Both the position numbers and the translations under genes were made by a program. DNA of 64,000 bases, taken from positions 13,549,241 through 13,613,240 of the forward strand of contig JAULJL010000010.1 of the NCBI GenBank assembly GCA_030761205.1, written 5' to 3'. Positions 48,491 through 58,821 of the stretch are shown in pieces. The first letter of the stretch is position 1. Every line of letters begins with the position of its first letter. Under the pieces are notes generated by a model. That model was given only the letters and a program-made list of their open reading frames with translations. It searched no databases and was not told the DNA's origin. This DNA comes from Fremontodendron californicum. Lineage: Eukaryota > Streptophyta > Magnoliopsida > Malvales > Malvaceae.

Positions 48491-49981
48491 TGATGGAGAC
48501 TCAATTAAGAGTTGTAAACCCAAGTGCAGGTTATGTTCAAGTAATAAATTCTCGGGTGTCCGAGGTCGAACCACAGGGAAGCGTACTAGTAAGTATAAGT
48601 TTATAAATATATATGAAAAAGAAAATAAACAAGATATTAGGGAATCAATAACAAAGAAAGTAAACAAGATATTAGAGAACAAAATAAACAAAATAACATA
48701 AAAGCAATTAAACAAGATATAAAAAACAATAAGAAAGGATGTTGAGGTTAGAGAATCCACTCTTGGTGTTATGCTAAGATTAATCTTGTTTTATTACACA
48801 ATTGAAATCCACACATAAGGGAGGTTCCAATCGGAAGGTTTAGCAATTCAGTCCAAATTGTCCAACATCCATAGCATATGATATTATGTTCATTTGGTGT
48901 CCTCAAAACTCATAAAAAGAGTCCAAGCATTCCTTATGCCAAGGTATATGTCTACAACAAATCAAGGTTATGAAACCAAGCATTTACTGTGCCATTTTCA
49001 TTGTCAATAATGAATCAAGATCTCTACTTTGCAAGTATGATTTTAAACCAAAAGAAAATATTATCTATACTAGTGTTTATAAATGATGATTCATTTTAGC
49101 TCATGTTTAAGAGACTAACCTTAGCATTTACCAAGAGCTTCACCTCATCACCTCAACAATATGATTAGCAACACATACTAAAAATGAAAAGAAATGTAAG
49201 AAGCATAAGTAAATAAAGAAAAAGAAAACTAGAGAAAGGAAAAAGAAGAAAACTTAGAGAATTTTATTACAATGGCTAATATCCTACCAATGTATCAATG
49301 TCTCCCAATACTCATCCAAGGCCCTCTATTTATACACATTTTGGAGGGCTAAATGACAAGAGACAAGCTTTACAAATTTCAAAGGTAGGTATAATAGGTG
49401 GGTGCATTTTTCTAACAATTTTCGTCATATTGTATGACAATTCTGATCAGCCAGCTTGATGGTCGATTTTGTCAATGTTGGAGGCTCGATCTGATAAAAT
49501 GGTCTTCTAGAAAAATATACCCCTATCAGTTACGGATCTATAGCCGTTGGAAGCAGCGTATTTGCTGATGTGGATAAGAAGATATGGGCAAAATACGAAA
49601 ACAGGTCAGCACAGACGTCATTGCACATCAGCCAACTTGATGGTCGATTTCGCTAGGGAAAACGACTCCGTTTCAAGAAGTGTAAAACATGAAAAAGATA
49701 GATATGCCTCTTAGCTTTGCATGGCTACAAATGTTAGCCTTATTGCTTCAGTGAAACTCGAGATATAGCTGATATGGAAAACGGTGTCGGAACTGGAACT
49801 GAACTGGATTTGCCCTTAATTCTAGTAATCTGGAATCACTCAAAGAAACTTGTGAAAAACACCAAATTACATAAAAATATAAAAGATCATAAACATAATT
49901 AGACTAAACAATAATAACTCGTATTTGACACAAAACAATAATAAAACATAACTAAAAACTATATAATTATACGAGTTATCA
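48491..49981 (-). repeat. E5 3' LTR (1491 bp)
   Basis: Plus strand TGATGGAGAC...GAGTTATCA. TATA box at 49327-49334 (minus). Confidence 0.96.
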
Positions 49982-49993
49982 CACCCCCACACT
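49982..49993 (-). other. E5 polypurine tract
   Basis: GTGTGGGGGTGT on the minus strand next to the 3' LTR; E4 has AGTATGGGGGTG at 61301-61312. Confidence 0.85.
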
Positions 49994-51957
49994 TAGATTG
50001 TTGCTAGTCCCTAGCAACGACTCAATAAAAATAAAATAAGAAAATCTAATCTAATCCATTTTCGTAGGAAATCACGGTGGCACTTAGCATGTGACACAAG
50101 CCTTTAAACCCCTAGGTGTCCCTAGTGGACGAGTTTAGTCTCGTGAGGGTTTACTAGGACGATACCCACAAACATTGAAGACATAAGAAAAACTAAAAAT
50201 AATAATTATAACTAATCCTTCCAATATAAATTAGAGATAATCATTGGACAAGTCTTAAAAACTAATCAATAGCTTAAAGAAATTCACAAAAAATCTTGCT
50301 TGAATGTAAATAGTTTGAGTTAAGCCAATATTAACATAACATATTTCAATCAAAATAGTGTATATTCAAACTTAATCTCAACTTCTCACATGGGATACTC
50401 TCTTGATTTTCACTCTTTAAAGTAGTGGTAAAGTGTTTACACTCAATCAATCTCATGAAAACACTTCTACCATATGCTTGCTTTTCCACCTATTCTCCAC
50501 TATTTAGATCATACAACTTCATAAATCAAGAGGTCTTTATTCAAGGTTGTAATGGGGCCAAAGGGTTATAATGTGGTTAAAGAACAAAAGGATAAAGATA
50601 TCACAAAGGTTCCAAAGAGTTCATAGATTTTAGAGACATAATAAGATCATACAAATAAAACTTCTCAAAACTCTTATAAAGCACATAATAACATAGGCTA
50701 AATATTCATGTTGAGCCTTTGCATCATTCTAACCAACTTTGTAACATCTTTTTCTAGAAGTTCAAGAGAAGTTTTTTTTTTTTTTTAATATTGGAATGTA
50801 TTTGACAATGATCCCTTTCTTTTTCTCTTGACTTTTTCTTTTCTTTTCTTCTCCCACACTTATCTTTTGTTTCTAACCCAAACTTTCAACTAAAAATATC
50901 CCTTGTTTTTTTTTTTTTTTTTTTTGCAATATGTCTCAAAATATAAAAATCCATCTTTAGAACAAGGGTAAGGATATAAGTATATTTAGGCTAGGTGTAA
51001 GTTGTGGTTACCAATAAAACAGCATATTTAATGTAGGCTCAAATTGGCTCACTAGTGGGGATGTTCTCTTAGAACATTAATAAGGGATGGCTGTTTGGCT
51101 CTGGTTATAATCCTAATGCCTCTATCATATTCATGTTGTCACATGTATCAATATAGTATCAAACGGTTTAAAGCAAGTTCTAGAGAATCATGTAATCATA
51201 AGAGCACTCAAGAAAGAAATTAGATTGATTTGTATAATGCATCAATCATTATAGGCTCAAAAACTCACAAGGATGATTATACAAGTCAGATTAAGTCTAA
51301 ACATGCTTCTTTCTCAATCAACATATCATATTAACATTGGCTCATAAAAAGGTTGACATCAAGCTCAATTCTCATGAAAATCTTCTCACTAATAAATCTG
51401 TTTTAGACTTATGCAATTCATATCTCATCATTGTATTAAAAAGGAACTAGAACACATTAAAAAAATAATAATAATAATAAAGACTCATAAAAAAAATAGT
51501 AGACAAAAATAAAAGAAATCCTAAATCGTTCCCCCCACACTTAATTCTTACATTGTCCTCAATGTAAGTCTATTAACCCAAATGAAAGAATCATGTGTAA
51601 GAGAAAAGAACTAATAACATAAGAATAGGAATAACTAAGACTCAAAACAAAACAAACTCATGCAACCTAATTAATCCTAAAATACTAAACAAAAATTAAC
51701 AAGTAAACATAAAAAGATTAAAATCAAACTGACAAGGTATGTCTCAAGTCTCCCTTACTCAGACCTTGTTCAGAATGAATACTTCTAAATTGCTTAAAAC
51801 ACAACAAACTTTTTTTTTTTTGAAAGAAGAAATCAAACTGACAAGGTATGTCTCAAGTCTCCCTTACTCAGACCTTGTTCAGAATGAATACTTCTAAATG
51901 GCTTAAAACACATCAATTTTTTTTTTTTTTGAAGATTAGTAAAAATTATATTTACAT
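49994..51957 (-). other. E5 3' untranslated region
   Basis: No gene. Homologous to E4 59670-61300 in reverse. It holds a 109 bp direct duplication (from 51722 and 51831), several T-runs (50770, 50908, 51812, 51918) and, at 51531-51565, a purine tract (minus strand) beside the inverted pair ACATTG-AGGA-CAATGT. Confidence 0.7.
51722..51940 (-). repeat. 109 bp tandem duplication in E5 3' UTR
   Basis: AATCAAACTGACAAGGTATG begins at 51722 and again at 51831; copies differ at few bases. E4 has one copy (59676-59760 region). Confidence 0.88.
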
Positions 51958-52248
51958 CTAGTTATTTTCAAAACAAGGATCAGAAAGAAAAACAACCTCT
52001 TCTTGAGTAACATGATTTTCCAAAAAGAGTTTGAGTCTTTGTCCATTTACCTTGAATACATTACCATTTTTAGGATTCTCAATGTCAACTGCTCCATAAT
52101 GATACACATGCTTAACCACAAATGGGCCAGTCCATCTTGATCTCAACTTACCAGGAAATATGTGAAGTCTAGAATTATAAAGTAGAACTTTTTGCCCAAC
52201 ATCAAATGTTTTTCTTGAAATTAACTTGTCATGAAAGGCTTTAGTTCT
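51958..52248 (-). pseudogene. E5 integrase C-terminal remnant
   Basis: On the minus strand it runs in the same frame as the gag-protease ORF, after a TAA at 52251-52249 that replaces GAA of E4. It has RSRWTGPFVVKHVYHYGAVD and the NGQRLKLFLENH end, matching E4 57620-57811. No catalytic core is present, so it is non-functional. Confidence 0.88.
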
Positions 52249-54696
52249 TTATTTATGAATTTTAGAATTCTCATATGCATCATTTTTGAGTTCCTCAAGT
52301 TTTTGTTTCCAACAATGCTTAACCTGAAAAGAATTTAACAAAGAATCAGTGTGTGAAATTTCTGAAGCATTATCAAACTCACATTCAATTAAATAAGCTT
52401 CTAAAGGATCATGGAATGTGGTAGTGGTGAGATGTTCATGAACAAGTTCTTCAATGAAATCCACTTCATGTACTTCTGAATCATCACCAGGTTGCTTGCA
52501 AGTGTTGAACACATTTAATTCTAAAGTCATATTTCCAAAAGAAATGTTCAACATACCATTCCTGCAATTTATCAGAGCATTAGAAGTTGCAAGAAATGGA
52601 CGGCCTAATATAACAGGAATTTGAACATTTGGATTTGAAACAGGATGTGTGTCCAAAACAATAAAATCAACAGGGAAGTAAAAATTATCAATTTGAACCA
52701 AAACATCTTCAACTATCCCTCGAGGAATTTTTACAGAACGATCAGCTAGTTGAAGTGTAACAGGTGTTTCCTTGAGTTCACCTAAACCTAACTGTTGATA
52801 AACAGAAAAAGGCAAAAGATTAACACTAGCACCAAGATCAAGCAATGCACGTTCTATTCTAGTGTTTCCAATGATGCATGAGATTGTTGGACATCCAGGA
52901 TCTTTGAATTTTGGTGGAGTAAGGTGCTGAATGATTGAGCTCACACTTTCCGTCAGAAATGCTTTCTTTTGTACATTATGTTTCCTTTTAACTGTGCACA
53001 TGTCCTTCAAAAATTTAGCATAAGATGGAACTTGTTTGATTGCATCCAATAAAGGAATGTTAATCTTAACTTGTTTGAAAAGTTCATAAATTTCTGCATT
53101 TTGATTCAAATTCTTTATTGTTTTCAACCTTTGAGGAAAAGGAGCAGGATGTATACCTTTTTTTTTGTCCAAATTTTCAAGAAGTTCAGACTTACCATCA
53201 TCCTTACCATTACTTTTCGGAGGGGAAGGAGGATCTTGGTCTTTTGATGGAATGTTTTTGTCAATTGCCTTTCCACTTCGAAGAGTTGTGATAGAACTGG
53301 CATTTTCCTGTTGAGTTTCATTGGAGCAAGAAACAAGACATTGAGTAGAAGGGTTAGGCTGAGGTTGAGCAGGAAACTTACCTTTTTCTTGAGTGCGTAA
53401 TGAAGCTGTCAATGTGGACAAGGTGTTTTTGATCTCATTGATGTCCTGTGAAGTTTGGTTATTCACATTTGCTTGTGTTTGCATGAATGCTTGCAATGTC
53501 TCTTCCAAGGTTTGTACACGTGAAGGTTGATAGGAAAAAGTGTTGCCCGGCTTTTGAGATTGTGGTACCTGAACATGATTATTATTCCGCCAACTGAAGT
53601 TGGAATGATTTCTCCATTCAGGGTTATACATTTCAGAGTAAGGAGAAGGAAAAGGCTTTTTAAATGTGTTTATGGAATTTACTTGATCATGCAACGCTTC
53701 TTTAAGAATGGGAATGTTTGGACATTCAGAAGTGGGGTGTCCCATGATTTCACAAATTCCACAACTTTCTTCATTTTTAACCGTTTTGACTTCTTTTACT
53801 TCTCTAAGTTCCATGGCTTCAATCTTTCTAGCCAAATTAGCTACTTTAGCTTTTATCTCATCTTCTTGACTAAAATGATATTTACCTCTGTTAGAAACAA
53901 GATTAGATCTATTGGAACTTTCAGAGGAATTATCTGTGTGCCAGGCTTGAGAGTTATCTGCCAAATGGTCTAGGTAGTCAAAGGCTTCTTCAGGTTCTTT
54001 TTCTAGAAACTCACCGTTACACATTGTTTCAACAAATTGTTTAGTTTCGGGAGTTAAACTTTCATAAAAGAAACTAATAAGACGCCATTTTTCAAAACCA
54101 TGATGTGGACAAGAACTTAACAAATCTTTAAAACGCTCCCAGCACTGAAAAAATGTTTCATTTTCATTTTGATTGAAATTTTGAATCTGTCTTTTCAAAG
54201 CAGTAGTTTTATGTGCTGGGAAAAATTTCTTTAGAAACTCAGTTTGTAATTCTTGCCATGTGCCAATTGACCTTGGTTTTAAATTATGAAGCCAAATTTT
54301 TGCTTTATCTTTTAAAGAAAAAGGAAATAATTTTAGCTTGACAATTTCATTTGTACATTGTTGGTCATTAAAGGTGACACATACATCTTCGAAGTCTTTT
54401 AGAAACGAGTAAGCACTTTCCGATTCTAACCCATGGAAATTTGGAAGCAAAGCTATCATACCTGGTTTAAAACGAAAGTTGTTTGCATTGAGAGGAAAAA
54501 TAAAACAAGAGGGTGATGAGCTTCGAGTTGGTTGCAAGTAGTCACGCATGGTGCGTACTTGTCTGTTCTCATCTTCAGCATGAACACTTTCATTGTCAGC
54601 CATGGTAGGAGTTGTATTAGAAAGATTACCTGAAAAAGTTTCACAATAAAATCTAACTAAACGACGAGATCTAAAATCACGTCGCCAAACAAGCAT
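52249..54696 (-). CDS. gag: E5 Gag-protease ORF with integrase-tail fusion (815 codons)
   Basis: On the minus strand, near-identical to E4 gag-protease: capsid domain, CCHC knuckle and protease motif LLDLGASVNLLP are all present and open. The start is ATG 54696, with ATG 54603 (MADNESV) as the alternative, as in E4. After the protease it jumps, at the 10 bp word TTGAGGAACT (plus-strand 52289-52298), into the integrase tail and ends 16 residues later at TAA. So it can make particles and protease but no RT or integrase. Whether it is translated is unknown. Confidence 0.9.
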   Translation of the reverse strand: MLVWRRDFRSRRLVRFYCETFSGNLSNTTPTMADNESVHAEDENRQVRTMRDYLQPTRSSSPSCFIFPLNANNFRFKPGMIALLPNFHGLESESAYSFLKDFEDVCVTFNDQQCTNEIVKLKLFPFSLKDKAKIWLHNLKPRSIGTWQELQTEFLKKFFPAHKTTALKRQIQNFNQNENETFFQCWERFKDLLSSCPHHGFEKWRLISFFYESLTPETKQFVETMCNGEFLEKEPEEAFDYLDHLADNSQAWHTDNSSESSNRSNLVSNRGKYHFSQEDEIKAKVANLARKIEAMELREVKEVKTVKNEESCGICEIMGHPTSECPNIPILKEALHDQVNSINTFKKPFPSPYSEMYNPEWRNHSNFSWRNNNHVQVPQSQKPGNTFSYQPSRVQTLEETLQAFMQTQANVNNQTSQDINEIKNTLSTLTASLRTQEKGKFPAQPQPNPSTQCLVSCSNETQQENASSITTLRSGKAIDKNIPSKDQDPPSPPKSNGKDDGKSELLENLDKKKGIHPAPFPQRLKTIKNLNQNAEIYELFKQVKINIPLLDAIKQVPSYAKFLKDMCTVKRKHNVQKKAFLTESVSSIIQHLTPPKFKDPGCPTISCIIGNTRIERALLDLGASVNLLPFSVYQQLGLGELKETPVTLQLADRSVKIPRGIVEDVLVQIDNFYFPVDFIVLDTHPVSNPNVQIPVILGRPFLATSNALINCRNGMLNISFGNMTLELNVFNTCKQPGDDSEVHEVDFIEELVHEHLTTTTFHDPLEAYLIECEFDNASEISHTDSLLNSFQVKHCWKQKLEELKNDAYENSKIHK

Positions 54697-54852
54697 AAAA
54701 CAAAGTTAATATACAGATTAGGCGGTATAACCAGCCAATAAAAATAAAACAAAGTTAATATACAATATAAATATAAATATATAGAAAATTAGGCGGTATA
54801 ACCAGCCAATAAAAATAAATATACTTATAAACTTATATACTTAGTATTGCCT

Positions 54853-54869
54853 CCCCGGCAACGGCGCCA
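54853..54869 (-). other. E5 primer binding site (tRNA-Asp)
   Basis: Minus strand TGGCGCCGTTGCCGGGG, exact tRNA-Asp complement. The leader (54697-54852) has two copies of the GGCTGGTTATACCGCC repeat, against three in E4. Confidence 0.93.
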
Positions 54870-54875
54870 AAAACT

Positions 54876-56366
54876 TGATGGAGACTCAATTAAGAGTTGT
54901 AAACCCAAGTGCAGGTTATGTTCAAGTAATAAATTCTCGGGTGTCCGAGGTCGAACCACAGGGAAGCGTACTAGTAAGTATAAGTTTATAAATATATATG
55001 AAAAAGAAAATAAACAAGATATTAGGGAATCAATAACAAAGAAAGTAAACAAGATATTAGAGAACAAAATAAACAAAATAACATAAAAGCAATTAAACAA
55101 GATATAAAAAACAATAAGAAAGGATGTTGAGGTTAGAGAATCCACTCTTGGTGTTATGCTAAGATTAATCTTGTTTTATTACACAATTGAAATCCACACA
55201 TAAGGGAGGTTCCAATCGGAAGGTTTAGCAATTCAGTCCAAATTGTCCAACATCCATAGCATATGATATTATGTTCATTTGGTGTCCTCAAAACTCATAA
55301 AAAGAGTCCAAGCATTCCTTATGCCAAGGTATATGTCTACAACAAATCAAGGTTATGAAACCAAGCATTTACTGTGCCATTTTCATTGTCAATAATGAAT
55401 CAAGATCTCTACTTTGCAAGTATGATTTTAAACCAAAAGAAAATATTATCTATACTAGTGTTTATAAATGATGATTCATTTTAGCTCATGTTTAAGAGAC
55501 TAACCTTAGCATTTACCAAGAGCTTCACCTCATCACCTCAACAATATGATTAGCAACACATACTAAAAATGAAAAGAAATGTAAGAAGCATAAGTAAATA
55601 AAGAAAAAGAAAACTAGAGAAAGGAAAAAGAAGAAAACTTAGAGAATTTTATTACAATGGCTAATATCCTACCAATGTATCAATGTCTCCCAATACTCAT
55701 CCAAGGCCCTCTATTTATACACATTTTGGAGGGCTAAATGACAAGAGACAAGCTTTACAAATTTCAAAGGTAGGTATAATAGGTGGGTGCATTTTTCTAA
55801 CAATTTTCGTCATATTGTATGACAATTCTGATCAGCCAGCTTGATGGTCGATTTTGTCAATGTTGGAGGCTCGATCTGATAAAATGGTCTTCTAGAAAAA
55901 TATACCCCTATCAGTTACGGATCTATAGCCGTTGGAAGCAGCGTATTTGCTGATGTGGATAAGAAGATATGGGCAAAATACGAAAACAGGTCAGCACAGA
56001 CGTCATTGCACATCAGCCAACTTGATGGTCGATTTCGCTAGGGAAAACGACTCCGTTTCAAGAAGTGTAAAACATGAAAAAGATAGATATGCCTCTTAGC
56101 TTTGCATGGCTACAAATGTTAGCCTTATTGCTTCAGTGAAACTCGAGATATAGCTGATATGGAAAACGGTGTCGGAACTGGAACTGAACTGGATTTGCCC
56201 TTAATTCTAGTAATCTGGAATCACTCAAAGAAACTTGTGAAAAACACCAAATTACATAAAAATATAAAAGATCATAAACATAATTAGACTAAACAATAAT
56301 AACTCGTATTTGACACAAAACAATAATAAAACATAACTAAAAACTATATAATTATACGAGTTATCA
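54876..56366 (-). repeat. E5 5' LTR (1491 bp)
   Basis: Mate of 48491-49981, same length. TATA box at 55712-55719 on the minus strand. Confidence 0.96.
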
Positions 56367-56371
56367 AATTT

Positions 56372-57811
56372 GACATCACCATTCGAGATAAAAAAGGAGT
56401 AGAAAATGTGGTGGCTGATCATTTATCAAGACTTGTTTGTGATGAATCTTTTGGAACCTCACCAATAAATGATACTTTTCCTGATGAACAACTTCTAATT
56501 GTCTCCACGACACCTTGGTTTGCTGACATTGCTAATTTTCTTGCTACAGGAAAAATTCCTTCTCAATGGAGCACACAAGATAAAAGGAAGTTTCTGAATG
56601 AGGTAAAGAAGTTCTATTGGGATGACCCTTACTTGTTCAAATATTGTCCTGATCAGATTTTTCGAAGATGCATTCCCGACAATGAGGTAAGTAGTGTAAT
56701 TAAGTTTTGTCATTCCGAGGCATGTGGTGGTCATTTTTCATCAAAGAAAACTGCTGCAAAAATTTTACAGTGTGGATTTTACTGGCCAACTTTGTTCAAA
56801 GATGCACATAATTTTTGCAAGTCATGTGAAAGTTGTCAAAAATTAGGTTCCATTTCGAAAAGAAACATGATGCCTTTGAACCCAATTCTTGTAATTGAAA
56901 TTTTTGACTGTTGGGGTATTGATTTCATGGGACCATTTCCACCATCTTTTGGTTTCTTATACATTTTAGTTGCAATAGATTATGTTTCAAAGTGGATAGA
57001 GGCAATTCCATGTCGAAATAATGATCACAAAACAGTGATTAAATTTTTAAAAGAAAATATTTTGAGTCGATTTGGAATTCCTCGATCTATCATAAGCGAT
57101 GGGGGAACACATTTTTGCAACAAGGTTTTTGAAACATTAATGAAGAAATATGCCATTACACACAAAGTTGCAACCCCTTATCACCCGCAGACAAATGGAC
57201 AGGTAGAATTAGCAAATAGGGAGATTAAACAAATTTTGGAAAAGACAGTTAATCCAAATCGCAAAGATTGGTCTCTTAGACTTAACGATGCATTATGGGC
57301 CTATCGAACAGCTTTTAAAACAGCATTGGGCATGTCTCCTTATAGGCTAGTTTATGGAAAACCTTGTCATTTACCTGTGGAACTTGAGCATAAAGCATAT
57401 TGGGCCATTAAAATGTTCAACTCAAACCTTGATGACGCTTCTAATTTACGAAAATTACAAATAAATGAACTTGAGGAACTCAGAAATGATGCATATGAGA
57501 ATTCTAAAATTCATAAAGAAAGAACTAAAGCCTTTCATGACAAGTTAATTTCAAGAAAAACATTTAATGTTGGGCAAAAAGTTCTACTTTATAATTCTAG
57601 ACTTCACATATTTCCTGGTAAGTTGAGATCAAGATGGACTGGCCCATTTGTGGTTAAGCATGTGTATCATTATGGAGCAGTTGACATTGAGAATCCTCAA
57701 AATGGTAACGTATTCAAGGTAAATGGACAAAGACTCAAACTCTTTTTGGAAAATCATGTTACTCAAGAAGAGGTTGTTTTTCTTTCTGATCCTTGTTTTG
57801 AAAATAACTAG
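56372..57811 (+). CDS. gag-pol: E4 Gag-Pol, last 479 codons (end of RNase H, integrase)
   Basis: In frame with 48490 once E5 and one AATTT are removed. It starts with the RNase H end (VVADHLSRL). Integrase zinc domain: H in CHSEACGGHFSS and CKSCESCQ. Core: Asp in WGIDFMGP, Asp in SIISDGGTHF and Glu in NGQVELANRE, the DDE triad. The C-terminal end has RSRWTGPFVVKHVYHYG. No stop or frameshift, so E4 would have been a 1786-codon polyprotein before E5 landed. The first ATG inside this part (56408) has no biological meaning. Confidence 0.93.
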   Translation, partial: DITIRDKKGVENVVADHLSRLVCDESFGTSPINDTFPDEQLLIVSTTPWFADIANFLATGKIPSQWSTQDKRKFLNEVKKFYWDDPYLFKYCPDQIFRRCIPDNEVSSVIKFCHSEACGGHFSSKKTAAKILQCGFYWPTLFKDAHNFCKSCESCQKLGSISKRNMMPLNPILVIEIFDCWGIDFMGPFPPSFGFLYILVAIDYVSKWIEAIPCRNNDHKTVIKFLKENILSRFGIPRSIISDGGTHFCNKVFETLMKKYAITHKVATPYHPQTNGQVELANREIKQILEKTVNPNRKDWSLRLNDALWAYRTAFKTALGMSPYRLVYGKPCHLPVELEHKAYWAIKMFNSNLDDASNLRKLQINELEELRNDAYENSKIHKERTKAFHDKLISRKTFNVGQKVLLYNSRLHIFPGKLRSRWTGPFVVKHVYHYGAVDIENPQNGNVFKVNGQRLKLFLENHVTQEEVVFLSDPCFENN

Positions 57812-57958
57812 ATGTAAATATAAATTTTTTTTTACCCCGGTTAAATGGCGGATAACGGTACTCCGTGATTATTTAAGTCGGTTCCATCAGCTACCCACAA
57901 AACTGATATTGTATATAAATTTCTCTTTCATTTTTTTTATTTTTTTTTATTTTTCAAG
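57812..57958 (+). other. E4 spacer between integrase and first accessory ORF
   Basis: It ends in a long T-rich run and TTTTTCAAG directly before ATG 57959, which could act as a 3' splice site. Similarity to E5 stops near 57830. Confidence 0.4.
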
Positions 57959-58495
57959 ATGGATGATATTCTCACAAGATTGCAGAAACGATTTCCTCCT
58001 TTTCCTCGGAATATTTTACTGAAGCTTTACCAAGTTCGATTTGAAAGATTAAGAATGCTTATGCACAAAGGGATTCTTGAAGACATACGTTGGATAATTG
58101 AAGCCAAGGTACGTGAAGATGAATATCTTCCTGTTTTGCATTTACCAGGTACAGGTAGAAGCACTTTTGCAAAGAAGCGACGAGCAAAGCGCATGAGTTC
58201 AAATTGCCACAAATGTGCACGATGGACGTGTAACGGTAAATGTCGTTCTATTGGGATTTCGTCCTCTAATCGAGATGATAAAATTGAATTCATTAAGGAT
58301 GGACTGAGTAAGGAGAATTTGGATAATATCCAACTTTCTCTTGAGACGCATCCTAGTGGAGACGTACAAAGAGAAATTCTTGATTTATGGCCGCAATTCC
58401 AAAGGGAATGGCAACATCTTGGGAATCTGATGTTAAAAGACCCTCTTTGCCAGCTTGTAAGAAAACTGGATGGGAAGCATATCCTCGACTCATAG
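57959..58495 (+). CDS. E4 accessory ORF 1: basic, cysteine-cluster protein, viral NABP-like (178 aa)
   Basis: Unlikely to be env: no signal peptide or membrane segment seen. N-terminal half (1-60) is probably helical. Residues 64-79 (GTGRSTFAKKRRAKRM) form a basic arm, followed by Cys 83, 86, 91 and 95 (CHKCARWTCNGKC), then RSIGISSSNRDDKIEFIKDG. The order G-x-G-R-S, Arg/Lys arm, cysteine cluster and F-I/V-K-x-G matches, from memory, the small nucleic-acid-binding proteins of carla- and vitiviruses, some of which suppress RNA silencing. The classical viral finger spacing differs, so the link needs a profile search. The frame is open and ends 326 bp before the LOG gene. Absent from E5. Confidence 0.6.
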   Translation: MDDILTRLQKRFPPFPRNILLKLYQVRFERLRMLMHKGILEDIRWIIEAKVREDEYLPVLHLPGTGRSTFAKKRRAKRMSSNCHKCARWTCNGKCRSIGISSSNRDDKIEFIKDGLSKENLDNIQLSLETHPSGDVQREILDLWPQFQREWQHLGNLMLKDPLCQLVRKLDGKHILDS

Positions 58496-58821
58496 AAGGC
58501 GTTTAAGCCGTTTCTGGACGTAAAACCAGAGGAAGATGTCAGCCACAATCACAACTACAATAAATGACTTCTCAGCTTTTGGTTTGATTTGCAATAACTT
58601 TATTTCAATTTATTTTACGTGTTGTTCGATTTGTGTAATTATTTTCGTTTTTTTTTGCATTGGTCTTTTACGGTTGATTTTTCTTCTCTTTTTGATTTTC
58701 TTCCTGAAATCACGCAAAAATCTTTTGTTAGGTTAACATTTTCTTCTGACAGGTCAGATACACTTTCGGCGACATTATTACTCTTGTCTGATTCACTACT
58801 CAGTCCTCTATATATTACACC
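58496..58821 (+). other. E4 spacer between accessory ORFs
   Basis: No supported gene. T-rich. Two possible 3' splice sites, TTCTTCTGACAG ending at 58751 and TTCTCTTTCAG ending at 58842 (the latter after the LOG ATG). Confidence 0.4.

Larger units (their letters stand above)
48491..56366 (-). mobile_element. E5: Athila-like element with RT-RNase H-integrase deleted, nested in E4
   Basis: Two 1491 bp LTRs (48491-49981 and 54876-56366) in reverse orientation to E4, flanked by AATTT. I saw no difference between the LTRs in the stretches I compared, so it is very recent. It keeps gag and protease as one 815-codon frame fused to an integrase tail; about 2.6 kb of pol is gone, as is the accessory cassette of E4. 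It must have used enzymes from a relative. Confidence 0.96.

Noticed and set aside
57959..58495. Accessory ORF 1 as a classical retroviral env gene
   Set aside because: No signal peptide, transmembrane segment or cleavage site is visible; it is basic with a cysteine cluster.
58027..58548. 173-codon antisense ORF opposite accessory ORF 1
   Set aside because: The sense frame has clear motifs; the antisense frame has none.
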